DNA of 50,956 nt. Origin: JACJXF01 sp964349045 (GTDB taxonomy: Bacteria; Bacteroidota; Bacteroidia; Bacteroidales; GCA-2748055). Every line of letters begins with the position of its first letter. Position 1 is the first letter of the stretch. A program made the translations under genes and the position numbers. Under the pieces are notes generated by a model that was not told where the DNA came from, made no database searches, and was given only the letters and a program-made list of their open reading frames with translations. Shown here one piece after another: positions 33,725 to 42,188 of this stretch. The stretch covers positions 1 through 50,956 of the forward strand of contig CAYGFI010000015.1 in NCBI GenBank assembly GCA_964349045.1, read 5' to 3'.

Positions 33725-34908
33725 TGGACAGTCAAATCTATATTGATGTTAACTGTGCCCAGAAGAATTATGGCGAAGAACGGATTTGTGGTGATGTGTT
33801 CCTTTCAAGACGCATCAGTGAAGAAGGACGCACTATCATTGTTCTCTCAGACGGGATGGGACACGGGGTTAAAGCAAATGTTCTGGCAACTCTTACAGCA
33901 ACAATGGCCCAGAATTTTACCCTTGAACATAAAGAACCTGAAAAAATTGCCGAGATCATAATGAACACTTTGCCTGTCTGCAGCGAGCGAAAGATGAGCT
34001 ATTCCACCTTTACAATTATAGATATCCAGGATAACGGGCCTGTAAGTATTCTGGAATATGATAACCCGGAGACATTTATTTTACGGGGCAAAAAGCTCTT
34101 CAATCCGGAATGGAACTGTCTGATCATGCAAACTGAAAAAAATGCAGGCAAAGAGATTCGAACTTGTAGTTTCATCCCCCGGAAAGAAGATCGTATTTTT
34201 ATTTGCTCCGATGGGATTACACAGTCAGGACTGGGGGCACAGCAGTATCCCTTTGGCTGGGGCACGGATAATCTGAAAGAATTCATCCTGAAGCAGATAA
34301 CCAGCAACCCTGAACTTTCCGCACGCCGGATTTCCGGAAAGGTTGTGAATATGGCCAATAAAATTGATGGGTATTTCAGCCAGGATGATACGAGTTGCGC
34401 AACCATCTATTTCCGGAATCCACGTACATTGCTCGTTTGCACGGGTCCTCCTTATGAAGAAAGTAAAGATGCTGAACTTGCCGAAGCTGTTAAAAATTTT
34501 AAGGGCAAAAAGATCATTTCCGGGGCTACCACTGCCGATATTGTTGGCCGGGAACTAAGTATTCCCATTGAAGACAGTTTCACATTTGATGATCCTGATC
34601 TCCCTCCCATTTCACACATGGAGGGAATTGACCTGGTTACCGAAGGGATCCTTACCCTTACAAAGGTAACCCGCATCCTGAAAGACTATAAAAGCTCATA
34701 TTCTCTGGGAAAAGGACCCGCCGATAGAATTGTAAATTTATTCCGTGAGAGTGATAAAATCCGCTTTATCATCGGTACCCGCATCAACATTGCACATCAG
34801 GATCCGAGTTTGCCGATCGATTTGGAAATAAGAAGAACAGTGGTAAAAAGGATGGGGAAGATATTGGAGGAGAAATTTCTGAAGACGGTTACGATTGAGT
34901 ATATTTAA
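33724..34908 (+). CDS. SpoIIE/RsbU-type PP2C serine phosphatase
   Basis: 394 residues; metal-binding motifs are LSDGMGHG (Asp43), FICSDGITQSG and QDDTSCATIYF, so the phosphatase is intact to about residue 240. A C-terminal domain of ~150 residues (LLVCTGPPYEESKDAELA to the end) occurs with such phosphatases in hydrogenase gene clusters of Firmicutes, as I recall. Its start overlaps the sensor's stop. The usual partners (an RsbW-type kinase and STAS-domain antagonist) are not in this window. Confidence 0.93.
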   Translation: MDSQIYIDVNCAQKNYGEERICGDVFLSRRISEEGRTIIVLSDGMGHGVKANVLATLTATMAQNFTLEHKEPEKIAEIIMNTLPVCSERKMSYSTFTIIDIQDNGPVSILEYDNPETFILRGKKLFNPEWNCLIMQTEKNAGKEIRTCSFIPRKEDRIFICSDGITQSGLGAQQYPFGWGTDNLKEFILKQITSNPELSARRISGKVVNMANKIDGYFSQDDTSCATIYFRNPRTLLVCTGPPYEESKDAELAEAVKNFKGKKIISGATTADIVGRELSIPIEDSFTFDDPDLPPISHMEGIDLVTEGILTLTKVTRILKDYKSSYSLGKGPADRIVNLFRESDKIRFIIGTRINIAHQDPSLPIDLEIRRTVVKRMGKILEEKFLKTVTIEYI

Positions 34909-34936
34909 TTGGCATAATTAATTCGTCTAAATTAAT

Positions 34937-34944
34937 TAACTTTG
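34937..34944 (+). promoter_or_regulatory. -7 element before the toxin-antitoxin pair
   Basis: TAACTTTG (TAnnTTTG) 18 bases before the start codon at 34962. The nearest TTG upstream is 25 bases away, longer than the usual spacing. Confidence 0.4.
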
Positions 34945-34961
34945 GAAAAAGATTCAAACTT

Positions 34962-35162
34962 ATGAATACAATTATAGTTCAGCCAAAGACAAAGGAGGAA
35001 ATGCAGTTAATTTCTGATGTGTTAAAAAAAATGAGAATTTCCAGCAAGGTACTTACAGAGGAAGAACGCGAAGATATAGGCTTAGGCATGTTGATGAAAC
35101 AAGCTGACCGTTCAGAGAAAGTACCAAGAAGCAAAGTAATGGCAAAACTTAGCCGGAAATGA
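34962..35162 (+). CDS. Putative antitoxin of type II system
   Basis: 66-residue basic/acidic helical protein (MNTIIVQPKTKEEMQLISDVLKKM), overlapping the ParE/RelE-like gene by 4 bases (ATGA). Size, order and overlap match antitoxins of the DUF2683/RelB-like kind in Bacteroidota. Function is inferred from the neighbour. Confidence 0.75.
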   Translation: MNTIIVQPKTKEEMQLISDVLKKMRISSKVLTEEEREDIGLGMLMKQADRSEKVPRSKVMAKLSRK

Positions 35163-35425
35163 AAACCGATTTCCTTAAGAAATTCTATAAGGATTTAAAT
35201 AAAACTGCGATTCAAAATGTAAAGATCAACATTGCTGAAACCATTTTAAATGTAGAATTTGCAACTAATATTGGCGAGATAAAGAACATTAAAAAGTTAA
35301 CTGGATTCAGGAACGCTTACCGCATTAAGATTGGTGATTACCGTATTGGTGTTTTTATTGAAAAGGACACCGTTGAATTTGCCAGGATAGCTCACCGAAA
35401 AGACATTTACAGGTTATTTCCTTAA
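35159..35425 (+). CDS. RelE/ParE-family toxin
   Basis: 88 residues with the RelE/ParE pattern: MKTDFLKKFYKDLNKT, IKKLTGFRNAYRIKIGDYRIGVFIEKDTVEFARIAHRKDIYRLFP. The strand containing YRIKIGDYRIG and the terminal AHRKDIY are the family core. Probably an mRNA interferase or gyrase poison; the sequence alone does not decide. Confidence 0.88.
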   Translation: MKTDFLKKFYKDLNKTAIQNVKINIAETILNVEFATNIGEIKNIKKLTGFRNAYRIKIGDYRIGVFIEKDTVEFARIAHRKDIYRLFP

Positions 35426-35859
35426 ACATTTATAGGTATTTCCTCAAATTAAAACTAAATTTGAACCTAACAATATTTTGGCTCTGACAATATCTCAAAT
35501 ACCTCTTGACTTTTCTTCGTAATGATGATAAATGCTTTGTCTATCCTTAAATTAATTTTCGTTGCTTAATTACCAAAATAAATAAATAACAACGTCTGCT
35601 TTACACTTTTTTCTTCAATACAAATTCCATAAAACCTTACCTAATTTTTAACAATTTTATAATTTCAGACAGTTTACTCTTTACAAAACGTTTAAGTCTT
35701 ATAATTTCTGGAGTTTCCAGAAAATCTTTATAAGATTGTATTCCAGCTAAACGATGCATCGCTTCCAACACGATACCCGCAAGAGCTAAAGACTTCAATA
35801 ATATTATATTCAAAGGAAGTAACAGGGGATATTTTGAAAAAAACAAAAGAATTACAGCA
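35426..35859. other. Intergenic region between toxin and MNT genes
   Basis: About 430 AT-rich bases. A 69-codon frame on the minus strand (35637-35846) is not convincing. A short plus-strand frame running into the MNT start (…KKTKELQQWIRQQ, ending about 35878) could be the end of a decayed partner gene. Nothing else supported. Confidence 0.4.
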
Positions 35860-36174
35860 ATGGATAAGACAACAATAGCTGCTATTATAACTTTTCTTAA
35901 AGCCGATCTTCAGGAAAAGAGGGTAAAATTACGTGGCATTGATCTTTTTGGCTCACAACTAACCGAATCATCACTTGCGGATAGTGATATTGATTTAATT
36001 ATTGACTACGATAATTTTCAAAATAAAAATCTTTTTGAACGAGGGGATATAACAAAAGAGATTGAAATAAAAGCACTTAAAAAATTTCATGTACCCCTGG
36101 ATATTCTTAAAATGACAAATGAAGAATTTAACCGGGGAATGCAAACTAAAAGATTCTATGCCCTATTGATATAA
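35860..36174 (+). CDS. MNT-type nucleotidyltransferase (antitoxin-like)
   Basis: 104 residues of the minimal nucleotidyltransferase fold: GSQLTESSLADSDIDLII holds the GS-x(n)-DxD catalytic motif, with a further Asp in VPLDILKM. Proteins of this size usually pair with a HEPN toxin, but no HEPN gene is adjacent on either side. Convergent with hydC of locus 2 (7-base gap). Confidence 0.82.
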   Translation: MDKTTIAAIITFLKADLQEKRVKLRGIDLFGSQLTESSLADSDIDLIIDYDNFQNKNLFERGDITKEIEIKALKKFHVPLDILKMTNEEFNRGMQTKRFYALLI

Positions 36175-36180
36175 TCTAAG

Positions 36181-36663
36181 TTATTCAAACTCCCCCAAAA
36201 TCTCCTTCACCCCATCCGGTGCAACCCTTCCAAATGTCTTCTCCCCGACCAGGACAACCGGCGCCAGTCCACATGCACCCACACATCTCAGGCAGGATAA
36301 AGAAAATTTACCATCCGGGCTTGTTTCGCCCACTTCGATTTTGAGTTGTTTTTTAAATTCGGCAAGTACATTTTCAGCTCCCCTTACATAACATGCAGTG
36401 CCAGTACATATTGATATCGGGTATTTGCCTTTGGGAAGCATGGTGAAGAAGGAGTAGAATGTTACCACTCCATAAACTTTAGCCACTGATAGTCTCAGTT
36501 GTTCAGCCACAACTTCCTGTATTTCCGCGGGGAGATAACCGAACTCATGCTGACATTTGTGAAGCACATTGATAAGCTCACCACCTTCATAATGGAACGA
36601 TTTGCAGATCTCATGGATCTTTTCAATCTGGTCCTTGCGGAGTTCTATTTTTACACTTGACAT
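36181..36663 (-). CDS. hydC: Hydrogenase 2Fe-2S subunit, locus 2 (NuoE-like)
   Basis: 160 residues with the full cluster set CTGTAC and CVGAC, and VYGVVTFYSFFTMLPKGKYPISI. Last gene of locus 2 (order hydD-like, hydB, hydA, hydC), 31 bases after hydA. Similar in length and fold to its locus 1 counterpart but clearly divergent in sequence, so the two loci are not a recent duplication. Confidence 0.95.
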   Translation of the reverse strand: MSSVKIELRKDQIEKIHEICKSFHYEGGELINVLHKCQHEFGYLPAEIQEVVAEQLRLSVAKVYGVVTFYSFFTMLPKGKYPISICTGTACYVRGAENVLAEFKKQLKIEVGETSPDGKFSLSCLRCVGACGLAPVVLVGEKTFGRVAPDGVKEILGEFE

Positions 36664-36694
36664 GTGATTTTTCTTTTATGGGTTGATAATCCTG

Positions 36695-38470
36695 CTAAAT
36701 ACTAAAGGTATTCTTGCTTTTATCGAAGTAATGGGTATGAAGCAGGTGATGTGCTTTTTCACTCATAGGTTTGCCCAGGAATTCCTCATACAATTTAAGG
36801 ATGTAAGGATTCTCGTGGGATTTACGCAGGGTTTTACCAGCATCTTCAGCATAAATTGCCTTTGCCCTGGCTTTCAGAATCTTAGAATCGCCGTGGTGAA
36901 GAGGCTGGCCACCTCCCCCGATACATCCACCCGGACATGCCATTATTTCGATAGCATGAAACTCGGAATGGCCCGCTTTGATGTCCTCAAGGAGTTTCCT
37001 CGCATTTCCAAGTCCATGGGCAATACCGATTTTTAACGGGAATCCCCCGAAATCGATGGTTGCATGACGAATTCCCTCGAGGCCTCTTAGCTCCATAAAA
37101 TCTACTTTTGAAAGAGACTTCCCGGTATGCAATTCATAAGCCGTCCGGGTGGCAGCTTCAATAACACCTCCTGTAGTTCCGAAAATTACACCAGCCCCGG
37201 TTGATTCACCCAAAGGTTTATCGAAATCTTCATCAGGAAGTTTATTAAACTGGATATTTGCCTGATTAATCAGGAAACCCAGTTCACGGGTAGATATGGA
37301 ATAGTCGACATCCGGATTTCCATCAACACTGAATTCAGTTCTCTGGCACTCGTATTTCTTGGCCAGGCAAGGCATTATGGAAACAACAATCAGATCTTCG
37401 CGTTTTACCCCTATTTTATCGGCGAAATATGTTTTGGCGATGGAACCGAACATTTGCTGCGGTGAGCGGGCCGTTGAAGGAATGTCTTTCATATCCGGGA
37501 AATTATGTTCAAAGAAGTTAACCCAGGCCGGGCAGCATGATGTAAGGATTGGCAGTTTTACTTTTTTATCACCTGCAAGGAATTTACCGAGACGATCCAG
37601 CAATTCGGTTCCTTCTTCCATAATGGTGAGATCGGCAGCAAAATCGGTATCGAAGACATAGTCAAAACCAAGGGTTCGTAAAGCAGAAACCATTTTACCT
37701 GTAACCAAAGTTCCTGGTTCAAGTCCGAATTCCTCACCAAGGGCAGCTCTCACGGCAGGTGCAGTCTGAACGATTACGGTTTTAGTGGGATCGCTTAACG
37801 CCGCGATAACTTTGCGGGTATGGTCCACTTCCGTGAGTGCTCCTGTCGGGCACACTGCCACACACTGTCCGCAATAGGTACAGGGAGAATGCTCCAGGTT
37901 CATTTCAAAAGCAGGAGCAACAACCGACATGAATCCGCGATTCACTGCACTTAATGCGCCTACTGTCTGGAAATCGTTACACATTGTTAAGCAACGATGA
38001 CACATAATACATTTATCCATTTCACGAATTATGGATGGGGAAGTATCTTTGCGGTATGTTGACATCTCTGCAAATTCCTGTCCGGGTATATCGCGAATCC
38101 CAAGCTTAATGGCCATATTCTGCAAATCGCACTTGCCTGATTTGGGGCAAATAAGGCAATCTTTTGGATGGTCGGAAAGAATAAGTTCCATTACAGTTCT
38201 GCGTGCATTAAGGACGCGGATGCTGCTGGTCTTTACAATCATTCCCTCTAAAACATCAGTAGAACAGGATGATGCAAGATTTCTGCGACCCTCTACCTCT
38301 ACCACACAAATCCGGCATCCGCCTGGCTTGTTTTCAATATTCAAGCCTTTTAAATCCATGTAACATAAAATCGGTATGTCTATACCAAGGGATTTGGCGG
38401 CTTTATATATGGTTGTCCCTCCGGGGACTTCAACGATTTTTCCGTCGATTGTTAATTTTATCTGGTCCAT
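36695..38470 (-). CDS. hydA: NAD-linked [FeFe] hydrogenase catalytic subunit, locus 2
   Basis: 591 residues, M3 layout as in bifurcating hydrogenases. [2Fe-2S] cysteines near 36-69, HPKDCLICPKSGKC, two ferredoxin motifs (154-164, 197-207), and complete H-cluster loops: TSCCPAW (residues 310-316, relay Cys312), MPCLAKKYE, and MACPGGCIGGGGQP. The tail YEEFLGKPMSEKAHHLLHTHY is typical. With the flavin and 2Fe-2S subunits it should couple H2 with NADH and ferredoxin. Confidence 0.97.
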   Translation of the reverse strand: MDQIKLTIDGKIVEVPGGTTIYKAAKSLGIDIPILCYMDLKGLNIENKPGGCRICVVEVEGRRNLASSCSTDVLEGMIVKTSSIRVLNARRTVMELILSDHPKDCLICPKSGKCDLQNMAIKLGIRDIPGQEFAEMSTYRKDTSPSIIREMDKCIMCHRCLTMCNDFQTVGALSAVNRGFMSVVAPAFEMNLEHSPCTYCGQCVAVCPTGALTEVDHTRKVIAALSDPTKTVIVQTAPAVRAALGEEFGLEPGTLVTGKMVSALRTLGFDYVFDTDFAADLTIMEEGTELLDRLGKFLAGDKKVKLPILTSCCPAWVNFFEHNFPDMKDIPSTARSPQQMFGSIAKTYFADKIGVKREDLIVVSIMPCLAKKYECQRTEFSVDGNPDVDYSISTRELGFLINQANIQFNKLPDEDFDKPLGESTGAGVIFGTTGGVIEAATRTAYELHTGKSLSKVDFMELRGLEGIRHATIDFGGFPLKIGIAHGLGNARKLLEDIKAGHSEFHAIEIMACPGGCIGGGGQPLHHGDSKILKARAKAIYAEDAGKTLRKSHENPYILKLYEEFLGKPMSEKAHHLLHTHYFDKSKNTFSI

Positions 38471-38490
38471 GTTGATGGTTTGTCTTTAAA

Positions 38491-40284
38491 TTATTGTACT
38501 AGAACTGCATCAAACTTACATTTTTCCAAACATGCGCCGCATTTTATACAGATAGTGGGATTGATGATATGCAGTTGTTTTCTTTCTCCCGTGATAGCGC
38601 CAACAGGGCAAGCCCTGGCGCAGGCTGTACATCCAACACAGTGTTCTTCAATTATTGAGTATGTCATTAAAGCCTTACATTCACCGGCACGGCATTTCTT
38701 ATCATGAACATGCTCCGTATATTCAATCATGAAATTCTCAAGAGTGGATAATACCGGGTTGGGCGACGACTGACCTAAACCGCAAAGAGATGTATCTTTT
38801 ATTACAAGCCCAAGATTCTTAAGTCGTGTAAGATCCTCAGATTGACCGTTTCCTTTACATATTTTATCGAGTAATTCGTATAATCTCTTATTTCCGATCC
38901 GGCAGGGGGAGCATTTTCCACAGGATTCCTCAACAGTAAAATCGAGGAAATATTTAGCAATACTAACCATGCAATCGTCTTCATCCAAAATAATCATCCC
39001 ACCTGATCCCATCATGGAACCATTGGCCACAAGATTTTCATAATCAATGGGTAGATCAAGGTGCTTTTCAGTAAGGCAGCCACCAGACGGCCCTCCGGTC
39101 TGTACAGCTTTAAATTTCCTTCCATTTTTAATTCCTCCCCCGATTTCAAAAATAACCTCGCGAAGAGTAGTTCCCATGGGTACTTCGATTAATCCCACGT
39201 TATTAATTTTACCTGCCAGGGCAAAAACTTTTGTGCCTTTGGATTTCTCAGTACCGATTGCTGAAAACCATGCCGATCCTTTAAGAAGAATCACCGGAAC
39301 ATTGGCAAATGTCTCAACGTTATTAACATTGGTGGGTTTCCCAAGGTACCCTGAAACTGAAGGGAATGGAGGTTTGAGTGTAGGTTCGCCACGATTACCT
39401 TCCATAGAATGGATCAGGGCAGTTTCCTCTCCGCATACAAAAGCGCCTGCTCCGAATTTAAGCTCTATGTCGAAATTAAAACCCGTGCCAAAAATATCTT
39501 TACCAAGAAGGCCATATTCCCGGGCCTGAGCAATTGCTACCTTCAGGCGCTGTATAGCAAGAGGATATTCAGCACGGATGTAAATAAGTCCGGTGTCAGA
39601 GCCAATACAATATCCGCATATTGCCATTGCCTCGAGTACTGAATGGGGGTCTCCTTCAAGAATTGAACGATCCATAAAAGCACCCGGGTCGCCTTCATCC
39701 GCATTACAAACTACGTATTTCTTATCTGCTACAGGCTGCCTGGAAAGCTCCCATTTTAATCCCGTGGGAAACCCGGCACCGCCCCGACCTCTGAGTCCTG
39801 ATTCCTTGATTTCCTTAATAACATCCTCCGGGGTCATTTCGGTAAGTGCTTTACCTAATGCCTGATATCCATCCCTTGCAATATATTCATCCAGAACTTC
39901 GGGATTTATAAAACCGCAATTCCGTAAAGCGATGCGAATTTGCTTCTTGTAAAAGCCCATTTGTTTGGAATCATCGATGACCTCATTAACTTTCGGATCC
40001 ACATAAAGCAGTTTTCTAACCTTCTTGCCTTTAATAACATGCTCTTCCACAATGACTTTTGCATCTTCCGGTTTCACCCTTACATAGAAGGTATTATCCG
40101 GAGAGACTTTTACGATAGGTCCATTTTCACAAAATCCAAAGCAACCGGTCATAATAACCTGAACGGTATCTGAAAGACCCTTAGCTTCAAGTTCCGCCCT
40201 TAAATTTTCAACAATTGCATCGCTTGCTGAAGCCCGGCAACCTGTACCGCCGCATACCATAAGGTGCATGTTGTATTTTGACAT
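38491..40284 (-). CDS. hydB: Hydrogenase flavin subunit, locus 2 (NuoF-like)
   Basis: 597 residues. The N-terminal thioredoxin-like domain has all four 2Fe-2S ligands (CGGTGC and CFGFC), then GLRGRGGAGFPTGLKW and CNADEGDPGAFMDR for FMN/NAD(H), SLBB, SCGKCSPCRIGNKRL, and two C-terminal [4Fe-4S] motifs (CVGCTACARACP, CIKCGACLEKC). Fully canonical for HydB of electron-bifurcating hydrogenases. 12 bases after the hydD-like gene. Confidence 0.96.
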   Translation of the reverse strand: MSKYNMHLMVCGGTGCRASASDAIVENLRAELEAKGLSDTVQVIMTGCFGFCENGPIVKVSPDNTFYVRVKPEDAKVIVEEHVIKGKKVRKLLYVDPKVNEVIDDSKQMGFYKKQIRIALRNCGFINPEVLDEYIARDGYQALGKALTEMTPEDVIKEIKESGLRGRGGAGFPTGLKWELSRQPVADKKYVVCNADEGDPGAFMDRSILEGDPHSVLEAMAICGYCIGSDTGLIYIRAEYPLAIQRLKVAIAQAREYGLLGKDIFGTGFNFDIELKFGAGAFVCGEETALIHSMEGNRGEPTLKPPFPSVSGYLGKPTNVNNVETFANVPVILLKGSAWFSAIGTEKSKGTKVFALAGKINNVGLIEVPMGTTLREVIFEIGGGIKNGRKFKAVQTGGPSGGCLTEKHLDLPIDYENLVANGSMMGSGGMIILDEDDCMVSIAKYFLDFTVEESCGKCSPCRIGNKRLYELLDKICKGNGQSEDLTRLKNLGLVIKDTSLCGLGQSSPNPVLSTLENFMIEYTEHVHDKKCRAGECKALMTYSIIEEHCVGCTACARACPVGAITGERKQLHIINPTICIKCGACLEKCKFDAVLVQ

Positions 40285-40296
40285 CTTAATTCCTCC

Positions 40297-40698
40297 TTAA
40301 TCTTTTGAATCAATAGTTTCATAATTCACCGGTATAATACCGTCGACCAGTTCCCCGGTTTTAATATATTTTTCGATGATTTCATCGGCTTTTTTCAAAT
40401 CAACTCCACCAAAAACCACAGAATCATGACCCGGTAGTTTAACTTCAATAGTCGGTTCAGCATAGCAATAGCCCATGCAACCAGTCTGAGTAACAATACC
40501 ATCGATATTTCTGCGGTCAAGCTGTTCGATTAAAAAGTCCATAATGACCTTAGCCCCTGCAGCGATGCCACATGTTGCCATAGCTACCTTAATCTGAACG
40601 TGATTTTCGGGAACATTGGCCAATTCACGAATCTCAAGTGCAGATCTGATTTCTTCCCGTTTCTTTTTCAGATCTGAGAGTGAAGTAATTTTTGACAT
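40297..40698 (-). CDS. Thioredoxin-like 2Fe-2S subunit, HydD-like
   Basis: 133 residues; a helical N-terminus then a thioredoxin-like ferredoxin fold with Cys43 (VAMATCGIAAGA), Cys74 and Cys78 (TGCMGYC). The first cysteine of the usual four is missing. Its middle resembles the N-terminal domain of locus 1 HydB (shared RNI..., QTGC.G.C.AEP), suggesting that locus 1 carries this subunit as a fusion. First gene of locus 2. Stand-alone subunits of this kind occur as HydD in some four-subunit bifurcating hydrogenases. Confidence 0.82.
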   Translation of the reverse strand: MSKITSLSDLKKKREEIRSALEIRELANVPENHVQIKVAMATCGIAAGAKVIMDFLIEQLDRRNIDGIVTQTGCMGYCYAEPTIEVKLPGHDSVVFGGVDLKKADEIIEKYIKTGELVDGIIPVNYETIDSKD

Positions 40699-40765
40699 GT
40701 TATGTATTATTTGGATGTTTTAGGTTCCTTCTTTTAGGGAAATTGACAGCTTGATAATTCAGGCA

Positions 40766-40773
40766 ACAAAATT
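40766..40773 (-). promoter_or_regulatory. Proximal -7 element of hydrogenase locus 2
   Basis: TAATTTTG on the minus strand (TAnnTTTG), 67 bases before the locus 2 start codon. A weak Rex-like palindrome sits just upstream. Confidence 0.45.
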
Positions 40774-40787
40774 ACTCAATTCATGTT

Positions 40788-40805
40788 ATTGTTATTTAAA
40801 AAACA
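40788..40805. promoter_or_regulatory. Weak Rex-like site, proximal promoter of locus 2
   Basis: TTGTTATTTAAAAAACAT matches TTGTTA-N6-TAACAA with two substitutions in the right half. Its position over the -33 zone of the promoter at 40766 copies the arrangement at locus 1. Confidence 0.4.
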
Positions 40806-40866
40806 TTAATTTATACTAAATCTTAATTAAACAGAGGAGTCCTGAGGTCGTGAGATAAGTCAGCTA

Positions 40867-40986
40867 TCAATTGATAAACACTTCTGCATTAATGCTCGCC
40901 CCGATTGTTTCTCTTTGAAACTTTGCGCGCTTAACTTCCTGATCAGTGAGCCTAAAATCCGGCTTACTGGAAAACCTGTTTTTCAT
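40867..40986 (-). CDS. Possible 39-residue small protein in the locus 2 leader
   Basis: ATG to TGA frame of 40 codons with a purine-rich AAGG just before the start; the product is basic at its N-terminus (MKNRFSSKPDFRLTDQEVKR) and polar throughout. It lies inside the ~500-base leader if transcription of locus 2 starts at the distal promoter. No family recognised; it may be chance. Confidence 0.25.
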   Translation of the reverse strand: MKNRFSSKPDFRLTDQEVKRAKFQRETIGASINAEVFIN

Positions 40987-41004
40987 CCTTAATATAAATT
41001 CATG

Positions 41005-41082
41005 TTAAAATCCCTTTATTGCATTTTCAAGAACATAGCTATGATGTTCTTTAACATTTCTCCTTGAGCCTTTACACATCAT
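41005..41082 (-). CDS. Possible 25-residue leader peptide
   Basis: 26-codon frame (starts MMCKGSRRNVKEHHSY) directly upstream of the 39-residue frame. Preceded by aaaggaaaaac. Unknown and weakly supported. Confidence 0.15.
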   Translation of the reverse strand: MMCKGSRRNVKEHHSYVLENAIKGF

Positions 41083-41157
41083 GAAGTTTTTCCTTTATTA
41101 CTTTACGATTGGTTGCTATTTTCAACCTTATTGTCTATCCGGATATACATTCTTTCA

Positions 41158-41175
41158 TTGTTATTATAATAACAA
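41158..41175. promoter_or_regulatory. Perfect Rex palindrome
   Basis: TTGTTATTATAATAACAA is an exact palindrome and an exact match to TTGTTA-N6-TAACAA. It lies about 30 bases downstream of the expected start from the distal locus 2 promoter. Confidence 0.72.
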
Positions 41176-41210
41176 TCTAATTGATACCGTTACTACAATT
41201 TATAACAGTA

Positions 41211-41218
41211 CAAAGATA
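41211..41218 (-). promoter_or_regulatory. Distal -7 element of hydrogenase locus 2
   Basis: TATCTTTG on the minus strand (TAnnTTTG). The tandem Rex sites begin 9 bases upstream, the same spacing as at locus 1 (10 bases). It would give a leader of about 500 bases to the first locus 2 gene. Confidence 0.5.
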
Positions 41219-41227
41219 TATTTTACT

Positions 41228-41262
41228 TTGTTATTAAAATAACATTGTTATAATAATAACAT
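41228..41262. promoter_or_regulatory. Tandem Rex operators, hydrogenase locus 2
   Basis: TTGTTATTAAAATAACAT (41228-41245) and TTGTTATAATAATAACAT (41245-41262) share one base, like the pair at locus 1. Each has a single mismatch to TTGTTA-N6-TAACAA, at the last base. Confidence 0.72.
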
Positions 41263-41356
41263 TAATATATATCTAATCTAAATAAAAACAGGATTGATAA
41301 CTATTATAAAATATAATCCCTATTCTTACTTAAATTGAACAAAATTAGGGTATTGA

Positions 41357-42070
41357 TTATACCTGGATTAACCATAAGAAGGTCAAAGCTGCAATGGTGG
41401 CCCCTAACAATGGTCCCAGGATCGGCACCCAGGAATACTTCCAGTCACTGTTTCGTTTATATGGGATTGGCAAGAGAAAATGCATGATTCTTGGCCCCAA
41501 ATCACGTGCGGGATTTATGGCATAACCCGTTGGCCCGCCAAGTGAAAGTCCAATACCCAGAACCACAATGGCAACAGGTAAGGCATTCAGAGCACCCAGG
41601 CCTATCTCCGGCTCAGCCATATAAAGTACAGCCAGAGCAAGAACAAAAGTTCCAATCACCTCTGTAACAACATTATACCAATAGCTTCGGATATTCGGAG
41701 ATGTACAAAAAACTGCAAGTTTTAAATCGCCGTCTTCTGTTTCATCAAAGTGCTTTTTATAGGATAACCAAACCAGGGCTGCTCCGAACATAGCCCCAAG
41801 CAATTGAGCTGTGAAATACAGGAGAATTAAAGAAGGGGAAAATTTATGTGCGAGTACCAATGCAATTGTAATTGCAGGATTCAGGTGCGCTCCGCTATAA
41901 GGAGCCGCTATAAAAACACCAGTGAAAACTCCAACAGCCCATCCGAAAGTTATAACGATCCAACCGCTGCCATATCCCTTGGTTTTGTTCAGAATAACAT
42001 TTGAAACTACACCACCTCCAAACACAATAATTAGTGCAGTTCCGAAAAATTCAGCAAAAAATGGATTCAT
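41357..42070 (-). CDS. glpF: Glycerol uptake facilitator (aquaglyceroporin)
   Basis: 237-residue MIP-family channel with both pore motifs, HLNPAITIAL and AINPARDLGPR (the Arg of the selectivity filter and the Asp after the second NPAR mark glyceroporins). Six membrane helices plus two half-helices. Lies downstream of glpK in the order glpD-glpK-glpF, 118 bases after glpK. Confidence 0.94.
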   Translation of the reverse strand: MNPFFAEFFGTALIIVFGGGVVSNVILNKTKGYGSGWIVITFGWAVGVFTGVFIAAPYSGAHLNPAITIALVLAHKFSPSLILLYFTAQLLGAMFGAALVWLSYKKHFDETEDGDLKLAVFCTSPNIRSYWYNVVTEVIGTFVLALAVLYMAEPEIGLGALNALPVAIVVLGIGLSLGGPTGYAINPARDLGPRIMHFLLPIPYKRNSDWKYSWVPILGPLLGATIAALTFLWLIQV

Positions 42071-42139
42071 TTGTTTATTTATTAATTTTTACCGGTTGCA
42101 ATTCAGGTTTTCAGGTTTTTAGACTGCCAGAAATTATAA

Positions 42140-42167
42140 TTGCTTTGAATAAAGACATTCAAAGCAA
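42140..42167. promoter_or_regulatory. Perfect 11-bp inverted repeat between glpK and glpF
   Basis: TTGCTTTGAAT and ATTCAAAGCAA flank a 6-base loop. In the minus-strand transcript it forms a hairpin 70 bases before glpF but is not followed by a U-run. It could stabilise the glpDK message, reduce glpF read-through, or be an operator. Confidence 0.5.
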
Positions 42168-42188
42168 AAAATATTTAACAAAAAAAAT

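Noticed and set aside
35637..35846. 69-codon minus-strand frame between toxin and MNT genes
   Set aside because: No start context, no family, AT-rich Leu/Ile/Lys composition as expected from random AT-rich DNA.
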